This document shows, piece by piece, positions 54,612 to 61,857 of a DNA stretch of 64,000 nt. Position 1 is the stretch's first letter, and every line of letters begins with the position of its first letter. The stretch is taken from assembly GCF_013304735.1 (NCBI RefSeq), contig NZ_JAAITI010000006.1, forward strand, positions 81,761 through 145,760, written 5' to 3'. The translations under genes and the position numbers were made by a program. The DNA comes from Blautia luti. GTDB taxonomy: Bacteria > Bacillota > Clostridia > Lachnospirales > Lachnospiraceae. The notes below the pieces were generated by a model. That model saw only the letters and a program-made list of their open reading frames with translations. It had not been told where the DNA came from and ran no database searches.

Positions 54612-55130
54612 TCACCTCATTTCTTCGCTGTCCATGATCATATAGTCCATCTGTGTTAGCGTTGTAACGTCAATAAAATCATCCGATGCCAGGAATACAT
54701 CATACTTTCCACTTACCACTCTTGATAGCATCATTGTGTTACTGTACTCTTTCAGATCTACGGAAAAACCGGCCTGTTTCAACCTGTCACAGAGTTTCTT
54801 AGCATAACTGACAAGCGGATAATCCGTCTCAGATACATATAACCGAAAACTAATGTCCGTTTTCATGAGATCTGTTTCATTTGTTTCCGAATCGTCCAGT
54901 GCCAATTCTTTTAATTTATTCCGGGTGTTCTCGTTGTCGAGACCATCTGACATCATATTAATACCGAGAACATAAGAGCCTTCCAACTGTGCGGAGGCTT
55001 GAGCCGCCTTTTTTGACTTCGGTGTTGCTCCTGTGACTGCATCAATCATAGAAGGCGGTGAGTGCAAAAGTGCACCGAAACCTGCAAGAAAAACAATTGT
55101 AACTGCTAACAGAATCAATTTCCGTTTCAC
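54612..55130 (-). CDS. Membrane-anchored protein with flavinylation-like motif and binding-protein-like domain
   Basis: A 172-residue protein. One N-terminal membrane helix (residues 4-22) places the rest outside. Right after it lies DAVTGAT (30-36), matching the D-x-x-(S/T)-G-A-T motif where ApbE attaches FMN (T36 the candidate), as in NqrC/RnfG-type proteins; the usual following TS is PK here. Residues about 95-160 (RLYVSETDYPLVSYAKKLCDRLKQAGFSVDLKEY ... GKYDVFLAS) resemble a lobe of an OppA-type binding protein. GTG start behind GAGGTGGC. It may be the outer electron carrier of the frd module. Not a known family to me. Confidence 0.6.
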   Translation of the reverse strand: MKRKLILLAVTIVFLAGFGALLHSPPSMIDAVTGATPKSKKAAQASAQLEGSYVLGINMMSDGLDNENTRNKLKELALDDSETNETDLMKTDISFRLYVSETDYPLVSYAKKLCDRLKQAGFSVDLKEYSNTMMLSRVVSGKYDVFLASDDFIDVTTLTQMDYMIMDSEEMR

Positions 55131-55146
55131 ATTGCCACCTCGTTTC

Positions 55147-57501
55147 TTATTTTTTCAAAATCCTCATTGCGTTCAAGACGGCAATTATGGTAACGCCTAC
55201 ATCACCAAATACAGCTTCCCACATTCCAGCTATACCCAGAGCACCAAGGATCAGGAACACACTCTTAATTCCAAGGGCAATCACTATATTCTGCATGACA
55301 ATCTGTTTTGTCGCTTTTGCCACATCAATCGCATCCACCAGCTTAGATGGTTCATCTGTCATCAGAACCACATCCGCAGCTTCAATGGCCGCATCTGAAC
55401 CAAGACCACCCATTGCGATACCAACATCCGCACGAGCAAGGACAGGAGCGTCATTGATACCATCACCAACAAAAGCTAATTTGCTTCCCTGTCTCTTTTT
55501 ACTGTCTAAAAGCTCAATCTTTTCCACTTTTTGATCAGGAAACAGTTGTGCATAATATTCATCCAACTGCAATTCTTCCGCAACAGCCTTTCCGATTTTT
55601 TCATCATCACCAGTAAGCATGACTGTTTTTTCCACACCGATATGTTTCAAATCAGAAATTGCTTTTTTGCTGTCCGGCTTTACTTCATCTGTTATCAGAA
55701 TGCATCCGGCATATTGACCATCTACTGCTACATAAACCTTTGTACCAACTTTTTCACAGGCTGTGTACTCCACATGCTCTGAATCCATAAGTTTCGTATT
55801 GCCAGCATAAACTTTCTTCTTTCCTGCCATGGCACTGATTCCATATCCAGAAATTTCCTTGTAATCAGAGATAACTGATTGGTCAATTTCTTTTCCATAA
55901 GCAGAGAGAATGGATTTTGCAATAGGATGGTTAGAAAAGCTCTCTGCCTGGACCGCATACTCCAGAACCTGTTCTTTTGAAAATCCATTTGCAGGCAGAA
56001 TATCAGTCACATTGAAAACACCCTTTGTAAGTGTTCCAGTTTTATCGAACACAATAATGCTGACATTATTAAGCGCCTCTAAATAATTACTTCCTTTTAC
56101 AAGAACACCTCGTTTAGATGCCGCACCAATACCTCCGAAGAAAGTCAGCGGGATTGAAATGACCAATGCACATGGGCAAGATACCACAAGGAAAACAAAT
56201 CCTCTGCGAATCCACTCTGTCCAACCTCCACCAAGAAGGATCGGTGGCAGAATTGCCAGAATAGCTGCTAAGATTACAACAACAGGAGTGTAATAACGTG
56301 CAAATGTAGTAATGAAATTTTCTGTTGGTGCTTTTCTACTGGACGCATTCTCCACAAGATCAATAATCTTTGAAGCAGTAGATTCACCAAATGCTTTCGT
56401 TGTCTTAATCGTTAAAACACCCGTCTGATTCATACAACCGGAAAGTGCTTCGTCTCCTTTATGAACGCTTCTCGGAACCGATTCTCCAGTTAAAGCCCTC
56501 GTATCCAGCATAGAATCTCCATCCAATACCACACCGTCTAATGGGATTTTTTCACCAGGCTTTACAATAATAATCTCGCCAATGGCAACACTTTCAGGAG
56601 ATATGGTAATCAATTCTCCGTTCCTTCTGACTGTAGCACAATCCGGACGTATATCCATTAAATCTGATATAGATTTTCTGGAACGCTCAACAGCCAATGA
56701 CTGGAAAAATTCACCAACTTGATAGAACAGCATAACAGCAACTGCTTCCGGATATTCACCAATGACAAAAGCACCAATCGTAGAAACGCTCATCAGGAAA
56801 TGTTCATCAAATACACGTCCCTTTGAAATATTCCTCACAGCTTGCCATACAACATCCCCGCCAAGAATAATATAGGAGACAATGAGAAAAACTAACTCGA
56901 CAGGCAGTGGCACTTTCGCAAAAACTGTCAATGCCATACCAATACCATAGATTGCTGCGCCAATCGCTAAACGAATCGTCAACTTCTTGTCCTCATTGTT
57001 ATAGGATGTATTGGTATCCTGTTTTTTTGCAGGTATATAGTATTCCTGTGCAATTTCGGAAACTTCTACATCTGGCTCATGGCTGTGGACAATCGTTTCA
57101 ATCTGACTGGCTATTGTATTTGCGGCAACTGGAGCAACATTGATTGTCAGCGTCTGCTTCATCAAATTTACAACTGAGGATTGTACTCCATCCAATTCTC
57201 CGACTTCTTTTTCAATTTTTGCGGAGCAGTTCGGACAGTCCAAGCCCTTTAACAAATAACTCTTTGTAACGGGGATAATTGTTTCTTCCTGAACCTCCAC
57301 ACCCGGCTCATGGCTGTGGACAATCGTTTCAATCTGACTGGCTATTGTATTTGCGGCAGCTGGAGCAACATTGATTGTCAGCGTCTGCTTCATCAAATTT
57401 ACAACTGAGGATTGTACTCCATCCAATTCTCCGACTTCTTTTTCAATTTTTGCGGAGCAGTTCGGACAGTCCAAGCCTTTTAATAAAAATATTCGTTTCA
57501 T
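55147..57501 (-). CDS. cadA: CadA/ZntA-type heavy-metal P-type ATPase with duplicated HMA domain
   Basis: A 784-residue exporter of Zn(II), Cd(II) or Pb(II). Two HMA domains (residues 1-70 and 78-147), each with GLDCPNCSAKIEKE, are nearly identical. Then eight membrane helices, the TGES loop ALTGESVPR, the CPC motif SCPCALVISIPL near 440, phosphorylation site DKTGTLTKG near 484, the HP motif SNHPIAK and GDGINDAPVLARADVGIAMGG. The CPC-SIPL type and the lone CxxC HMA fit divalent-metal rather than copper pumps. It follows cadC by 58 bp and is followed by the flavin-motif gene after 16 bp, so the pump shares a transcript with the frd module. Confidence 0.93.
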   Translation of the reverse strand: MKRIFLLKGLDCPNCSAKIEKEVGELDGVQSSVVNLMKQTLTINVAPAAANTIASQIETIVHSHEPGVEVQEETIIPVTKSYLLKGLDCPNCSAKIEKEVGELDGVQSSVVNLMKQTLTINVAPVAANTIASQIETIVHSHEPDVEVSEIAQEYYIPAKKQDTNTSYNNEDKKLTIRLAIGAAIYGIGMALTVFAKVPLPVELVFLIVSYIILGGDVVWQAVRNISKGRVFDEHFLMSVSTIGAFVIGEYPEAVAVMLFYQVGEFFQSLAVERSRKSISDLMDIRPDCATVRRNGELITISPESVAIGEIIIVKPGEKIPLDGVVLDGDSMLDTRALTGESVPRSVHKGDEALSGCMNQTGVLTIKTTKAFGESTASKIIDLVENASSRKAPTENFITTFARYYTPVVVILAAILAILPPILLGGGWTEWIRRGFVFLVVSCPCALVISIPLTFFGGIGAASKRGVLVKGSNYLEALNNVSIIVFDKTGTLTKGVFNVTDILPANGFSKEQVLEYAVQAESFSNHPIAKSILSAYGKEIDQSVISDYKEISGYGISAMAGKKKVYAGNTKLMDSEHVEYTACEKVGTKVYVAVDGQYAGCILITDEVKPDSKKAISDLKHIGVEKTVMLTGDDEKIGKAVAEELQLDEYYAQLFPDQKVEKIELLDSKKRQGSKLAFVGDGINDAPVLARADVGIAMGGLGSDAAIEAADVVLMTDEPSKLVDAIDVAKATKQIVMQNIVIALGIKSVFLILGALGIAGMWEAVFGDVGVTIIAVLNAMRILKK
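57074..57479 (-). repeat. Tandem duplication of the HMA-domain coding sequence (231-bp period)
   Basis: Segments 57074-57248 and 57305-57479 are almost identical in DNA (for example one A/G difference changes Val to Ala in the APVAANT/APAAANT stretch), offset by exactly 231 bp or 77 codons. Synonymous positions are also unchanged, so the duplication is recent or maintained by gene conversion. Confidence 0.9.
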
Positions 57502-57524
57502 AATGACCTCCTTGTAATTTGTTT

Positions 57525-57544
57525 AGTTGCTCAATTGCTCAACT
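57525..57544 (-). promoter_or_regulatory. Second operator-like site before cadA
   Basis: AGTTG and CAACT flank a 10-bp centre (with TTGAGCAA repeated), in the 58-bp space between cadC and cadA. The arms match the core arms of the cadC operator (AGTTGAA/TTCAACT) in part. A TATAGT-like -10 lies beside it. It may be an internal metal-controlled promoter. Confidence 0.4.
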
Positions 57545-57559
57545 ATAATGCTAAAAATA

Positions 57560-57919
57560 TTATTTCTGCCATAGATGCTCAAATCCCTTATCAATAATCT
57601 CTTTCACATGATCATCTGCCAGAGAGTAGTAAACTATCTGCGCTTCTCTACGGAATTTTACCAAATTCGCAAGACGCAATGCCTTTAACTGGTGTGAGAT
57701 TGCGGATTTCGTTACCCCCAGTAGCACAGCAAGATCACATACACACATCTCACTCTGTTCCAGAGCGTGTAAGATTTGTACTCTGGTACCATCTCCAAAT
57801 AGCTTAAATAAAGATGCCAACTGGATATAATCATCTTTGGGTTGCATCTTGGATTTCACATCATTCACAATATCCTCATGAATCACATCACAATTACAAA
57901 TATAAGACGGTTTAGACAT
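57560..57919 (-). CDS. cadC: CadC/SmtB-type metal-sensing repressor (ArsR family)
   Basis: A 119-residue winged-helix repressor. Helix-turn-helix block CDLAVLLGVTKSAISHQLKALR (about residues 58-79). Metal-ligand pattern of CadC: Cys in the N-terminal arm (ICNCDV) and the alpha-3 pair in EMCVCDL, plus alpha-5 site residues in DDHVKEIIDKGFEHLW. It should release DNA on Cd/Pb/Zn binding. ATG at 57919 follows CGAGGTAAG; the longer frame would run through its operator. First gene of the cargo operon. Confidence 0.9.
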   Translation of the reverse strand: MSKPSYICNCDVIHEDIVNDVKSKMQPKDDYIQLASLFKLFGDGTRVQILHALEQSEMCVCDLAVLLGVTKSAISHQLKALRLANLVKFRREAQIVYYSLADDHVKEIIDKGFEHLWQK

Positions 57920-57932
57920 ACACTTACCTCGT

Positions 57933-57991
57933 ATAATCGAAGTTGAATAGTTGTTCAACTATGATTATATTCATTTTTTGTTCTATGTCAA
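57933..57991 (-). promoter_or_regulatory. Metal-regulated promoter and CadC operator
   Basis: The minus strand has TTGACA (57986-57991) and TATAAT (57964-57969), 16 bp apart. A 36-bp interrupted palindrome (57933-57968) overlaps the -10 and start site: outer arms ATAATC/GATTAT, inner arms AGTTGAA/TTCAACT, centred at 57950.5. This is the expected geometry for a repressor of the CadC/SmtB type. Confidence 0.8.
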
Positions 57992-58045
57992 TAAGATTAG
58001 TAAATATCTTCTTGGATTTTTGTTTTTAACTGCTTAATACTTTTG

Positions 58046-58210
58046 TACCGCATCAAAGAATGTGTAGATGAGTTTGAATATAAATTCAAGGACTCCGAAA
58101 CAGGAAAAATTAAAAAGTTCAAGATAACAGAAAAAAGGATTGTTACTTTTAATCCCAAACTAGCCAAGAAGCAGATATATGAGATTAACTTCTCTTTTTT
58201 CTTTTCGTAA
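58046..58210 (+). pseudogene. Transposase-like gene remnant
   Basis: The plus strand encodes a 54-residue protein-like stretch (YRIKECVDEFEYKFKDSETG... then RIVTFNPKLAKKQIYEINF) and stop. The wording resembles the region of IS1634/IS4-type transposases with FNPKLAKKQ followed by EI. No start, no DDE motif and no inverted repeats are visible, so it is a decayed fragment. It lies directly upstream of the cargo promoter, in the opposite direction. The rest of 57992-58380 has no supported gene; open frames 57997-58470 (minus) and 58250-58546 (plus) look spurious. Confidence 0.45.
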
Positions 58211-58380
58211 AGATTCCTCAAAGTATCTTCCTTTTTCTGATATCTATAAATGAGCAAAGTTCGTGATTTTGCAGAAAAAAAAGATACCTCGATTCCGGAT
58301 GTTATATTGAAAGCGACCAAAAGCTCCGTTTTTCGAATCAACGAAAAACTCCACAATGGCAAACAGGGCTTTGCCCTAAC

Positions 58381-58424
58381 AAAAAAAGGCTTCACACCAC
58401 GACCACCGCCGCAATGCAAAGCCT
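58381..58424 (-). terminator. Rho-independent terminator after the endolysin gene
   Basis: On the minus strand AGGCTT and AAGCCT form the stem over a GC-rich loop, followed by TTTTTTT. It starts 13 nt past the endolysin stop and separates phage late transcription from the cargo. Confidence 0.7.
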
Positions 58425-58436
58425 CATCACTCACTA

Positions 58437-59951
58437 TTATATTCTTGTCACAAAATCCAGCGAGATCCACCCATTCCGCTCTTTCTCATACGCTTTCAGC
58501 AGCCCCCACTTTGATGCTCCGACACCGTCAGCCTCAGCAACAATAGTAAAACAGCCAACACCCGTATATTTTCCAACCTTCTCCTGATCCGTTCCCGGCT
58601 TCTTCCGGATATTCAGATCCGAAATCTCCACACGAACCAGATACGGACGAAACACCTCTTCCTGCTTCTTATCCACGGAACTGTACACTGCCTTTCCATT
58701 CTCATCAAACACCGAAAACCCCGGATGCTCGTCTGCACTTTTCTTTGCGTTTTCCAGCACCTTAAATGCCCCCACCTGGCTCTCCGCATCCTGCCAGTTC
58801 TTCCTCACACGGTACCAGATCTCCTTTTCCGTCTTCCCGCCATCAAACCGTGTCAGCCCATACTTCTCAATAATAACGCAAATCTTCTGCACATATAAAC
58901 TATCCGTTGCATAGCCGCCATCCTTAATAATCTGGACAGCTTTCCGGTAATCCTTCTCCCCAGCCAGTCCTGCATATCTCTTTTTCTTCCCATTCATCGC
59001 TCCCAGAAGATAAGCCGAATGATCCGCAATCGACTGCTCCACGCAGGCATACTTCCGGAAATCCGCAGTCACAGTGTAAAGCTTTCCAGTTCCATCATCC
59101 TCCTGCGTTTTCTTCCGGTACTTACTGGTTCCATCCCAGGCACTTCCGCCCCAGCTATTCCCAGACAGCATACATTTCATTCCAAAGCAGTTATTTGCTT
59201 TCTGTGCCAGTTCCGTCCTGCCATAACCGGATTCCAGAATAAACTGTGCCGCAGACACAGATGCCAGAATCCCACTGGTTTTCATATCCTCTGCACACAG
59301 CACTCCAATCCGCTCCGCTGCCTTCTCATCGGAAATCCCCAGAAACACAGAAGCCTGCGTCCCTTCAGCTTTCCCAGACATAGCAGCCTTCACAGCTTTC
59401 CTGAATCCATCCATCGTATAAGGCAGTCCCAGACCTTTCCACAGATGCTCCGGATCTCCATGATTTGTAGCAATTCCCCTTGCGTGTCCCTCTCTATGGG
59501 AAATCACCACACCATCTGCCAGCGGATCCAGACCAAACTTCTTACAAAGCATGGCAAACAATTCCACCGCTGCTTCATACGTCCGCACTGCAGATGCTCT
59601 TGCCTTCTCCAGATCAGAGCAGGTAAAGCCCGATCCGCTGGTATACCGGATATAGGCAGGCTCACACATCTCCACACCAATATGCGTGTTATTTCCACTT
59701 CCCTTACTACCGGAGCCACAGTGCCATCCCCTGTGATTCCACGGCAGTGCCTGATACACTGTTCCATCATTCCCATCAATAAAACCATGCACACATGCAC
59801 TTCCAAAAGAAGTGTGATTCCAGGAATCAAGAAAAACCTGTGCCCTCGGCTGCGGACATCCAACCGAATGAAGCATCAGGCCTTTTACTGTAATTTTTCT
59901 CCCTGCAGTATAGCAGGGATTCTTCGTCAGAAAACTTTCAACCAGTCTCAT
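58437..59951 (-). CDS. Phage endolysin: N-acetylmuramoyl-L-alanine amidase plus glucosaminidase plus SH3 domain
   Basis: A 504-residue modular lysin. Amidase_2 domain at about residues 1-165 with LMLHSVGCPQPR (zinc His), NTHIGVEMCEP and VVISHREGHARG; glucosaminidase-type domain at about 200-365 (LASVSAAQFILESGYGRTELA, NNCFGMKC); a SPOR-like stretch (WYRVRKNWQDAESQVGAFKVLENA) near 375; and a bacterial SH3 domain at about 435-504 (LNIRKKPGTDQEKVGKYTG). Two different cuts in peptidoglycan are predicted. It overlaps the holin by ATGA. No signal peptide, so release needs the holin. Confidence 0.92.
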   Translation of the reverse strand: MRLVESFLTKNPCYTAGRKITVKGLMLHSVGCPQPRAQVFLDSWNHTSFGSACVHGFIDGNDGTVYQALPWNHRGWHCGSGSKGSGNNTHIGVEMCEPAYIRYTSGSGFTCSDLEKARASAVRTYEAAVELFAMLCKKFGLDPLADGVVISHREGHARGIATNHGDPEHLWKGLGLPYTMDGFRKAVKAAMSGKAEGTQASVFLGISDEKAAERIGVLCAEDMKTSGILASVSAAQFILESGYGRTELAQKANNCFGMKCMLSGNSWGGSAWDGTSKYRKKTQEDDGTGKLYTVTADFRKYACVEQSIADHSAYLLGAMNGKKKRYAGLAGEKDYRKAVQIIKDGGYATDSLYVQKICVIIEKYGLTRFDGGKTEKEIWYRVRKNWQDAESQVGAFKVLENAKKSADEHPGFSVFDENGKAVYSSVDKKQEEVFRPYLVRVEISDLNIRKKPGTDQEKVGKYTGVGCFTIVAEADGVGASKWGLLKAYEKERNGWISLDFVTRI

Positions 59952-60364
59952 TCCCCATCACTTCCTTCTCCTCTGTCATGCAGCTGTTCCAGCACATCCT
60001 TCATCTTCTGCGGGATCGGCAGTCCCAGATGCCTTGCATTCTCCAACAGACTCACACCCTCATTGGAAATATAGAAAAAGATCACCGCTGTCCTCAGCAC
60101 AGATCCATTCCCGATCACAGCCACATCCAGAATGTTTGCCATTCCCACCAGTAAAAAGATCAGCACCTTCCTGCAGATTCCCCGGAATCCCACCTCACTG
60201 GAAAGCGTATGATCCGCAAAAGCACACATCACCCCGGTCAGGTAATCGATCACCACAAAAGCGATCAGGGCATACAGAAGCCCGTCACAGCCTCCCATAA
60301 ACCAGCCCAGCCATCCGCCTACAGCCATAAAAACCATCTGAATAAAGTTCCAAAATTCCTTCAT
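59948..60364 (-). CDS. Phage holin (TcdE/phage_holin_4 family)
   Basis: A 138-residue protein with three to four hydrophobic segments and the family pattern LLYALIAFVVIDYLTGVMCAF, GFRGICRKVLIFLLVGMANILD and YISNEGVSLLENARHLGLPIPQKMKDVLEQL. It forms lesions in the membrane that let the endolysin reach the wall. AGGAGGATT-type ribosome binding site. Confidence 0.92.
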   Translation of the reverse strand: MKEFWNFIQMVFMAVGGWLGWFMGGCDGLLYALIAFVVIDYLTGVMCAFADHTLSSEVGFRGICRKVLIFLLVGMANILDVAVIGNGSVLRTAVIFFYISNEGVSLLENARHLGLPIPQKMKDVLEQLHDRGEGSDGE

Positions 60365-60456
60365 GCCAGAATCCTCCTCCCATGAAAAAAGCAGCCCCCA
60401 TTTCTGAGAACTGCCGTAAATAAGTTTTCTATCTTCATGCCTTGCGGCAGAAAGAC

Positions 60457-61857
60457 CTACATTGTTTCCTCCGTCAGCGTATACGTGATCTTCATCGTTT
60501 TGTCCGTATTCTTCACCACTGCTGACGAAAGATTATTAATACTTGCCAGATAAGGCGTCAGAAGGTAAGCACACCTGTGCTCCTTCCCGTAACTGCCGCC
60601 CCACATAAACACAAAGTTCTTATACTGGAACAAAGGCGTTGCCATGGCCTCAAACCTTGCGCTCCCCTGTGTCTTGATCACCCTGTCATCCGCCGTGATC
60701 TGGAAATCCCCTGCCACGATCATGTCACCGAGAAGCGTCATATACACCTCACAGGAACCGGCCTCGCCAAGAGATTTCAGCTTGGAAGTAAAGCCCAGCG
60801 GGATCAATGTCACATCCGCTGAATTTGCAGTATTGATCTTATAAACTCCCTTTTTATCATAGGAAGGCACATACAGATATCCCTTCCTCACACAGCATTT
60901 TACATTCCTCTCCGGATAGGAACCGTCCTTTGCCCTTGTGCCCACTTCCGACAGCTTCGCCTTGGACAGTGTCCAGCTTCCCTCCGTAAAGGAATAATCC
61001 TTTTTGGAGATCCGGATCCACACCATCTTCGCATCCCCGGAAGCATTCGGTTCATTAGAAAATCCATACCAGTATCCGTCATGCCCGTCCATAAATTCCC
61101 CGTACTTCGTATAATCCCCCAGGAACGTAAAGCTTTCCGTTGTCAGCGTCTGTTCCTCCAGTACAGTATACGTGGTATCATCCAGCTTCTCATTCAGCCC
61201 GATGTTAAACACCGGGATCCTGATCTTCGTAATGGTCACACTGGAAGTCCCAAAGGTGATGGAATACAGCAGGTTCTTTTCAAAATCCAGCTCCACTGCC
61301 TCAAACAGTGTCATCTGCTTCGCCTTCGGGATATCCCCGATATCCACCTTTTTCAGAAGCAGGAACGTGCTGGCATCCCCTGCCGCACTGCCAAAAGCAT
61401 TCTGCCCGCCCAGGGCACTGGTCAGTGCCACAGCTGCAATATTCCCGTTTCCCTGGCTGGGAGTGAACTCCCACACAAACTTATATCCATTGTCCAGTTT
61501 CTTGCTCTCCGTCTGGTTCAGGCTTCCCCTCGCCACATTGGAACCGGAATTAACATTGTTGGAAGCATAAGCCACCGGCAGGTTCTTCCCCTGCTCGTAA
61601 ATATGATCCGCCTTTTCTTCCAGCACTGCCGGAAACAGCAGGATCCCGCCGATCATGTTCGGGCAGATGGGAAGCAGCGTCCCGTTCCACAAAACAGAAT
61701 TGTCATACTCCCCGCTGGCTTTCAGATAAATCCCCATGGGATTCAGCCCCAGAATATTGTTCACTGCCTCCGTGATCATGTTCGTCTCCTGAACTGTCTC
61801 CACCGCACCCGTATTCGTATCGGTCAGTTCAATGACCATTTCACCTTTCAACTTCAT
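60457..61857 (-). CDS. Phage tail-associated protein, possible receptor-binding or tail-tip component
   Basis: A 466-residue beta-rich protein without recognised domain. Start VIELTDTNTGAVETVQETNMITEAVNNIL resembles phage proteins located after the tail-tip gene; the middle contains repeated short strands such as KLDDTTYTVLEEQTL and GYWYGFSNEP. Position between the tail-tip gene and the holin fits a baseplate or host-binding part. ATG at 61857 overlaps the preceding stop by ATGA and follows GGAGGG. Confidence 0.7.
   Translation of the reverse strand: MKLKGEMVIELTDTNTGAVETVQETNMITEAVNNILGLNPMGIYLKASGEYDNSVLWNGTLLPICPNMIGGILLFPAVLEEKADHIYEQGKNLPVAYASNNVNSGSNVARGSLNQTESKKLDNGYKFVWEFTPSQGNGNIAAVALTSALGGQNAFGSAAGDASTFLLLKKVDIGDIPKAKQMTLFEAVELDFEKNLLYSITFGTSSVTITKIRIPVFNIGLNEKLDDTTYTVLEEQTLTTESFTFLGDYTKYGEFMDGHDGYWYGFSNEPNASGDAKMVWIRISKKDYSFTEGSWTLSKAKLSEVGTRAKDGSYPERNVKCCVRKGYLYVPSYDKKGVYKINTANSADVTLIPLGFTSKLKSLGEAGSCEVYMTLLGDMIVAGDFQITADDRVIKTQGSARFEAMATPLFQYKNFVFMWGGSYGKEHRCAYLLTPYLASINNLSSAVVKNTDKTMKITYTLTEETM

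Noticed and set aside
57997..58470. 157-codon minus-strand frame over the endolysin terminator and transposase remnant
   Set aside because: Runs through a terminator and opposite a more protein-like remnant; no start signal.
58250..58546. 98-codon plus-strand frame running into the endolysin gene in antisense
   Set aside because: No ribosome binding site and the second half is an endolysin shadow; the first 40 residues may be debris of a lost gene.
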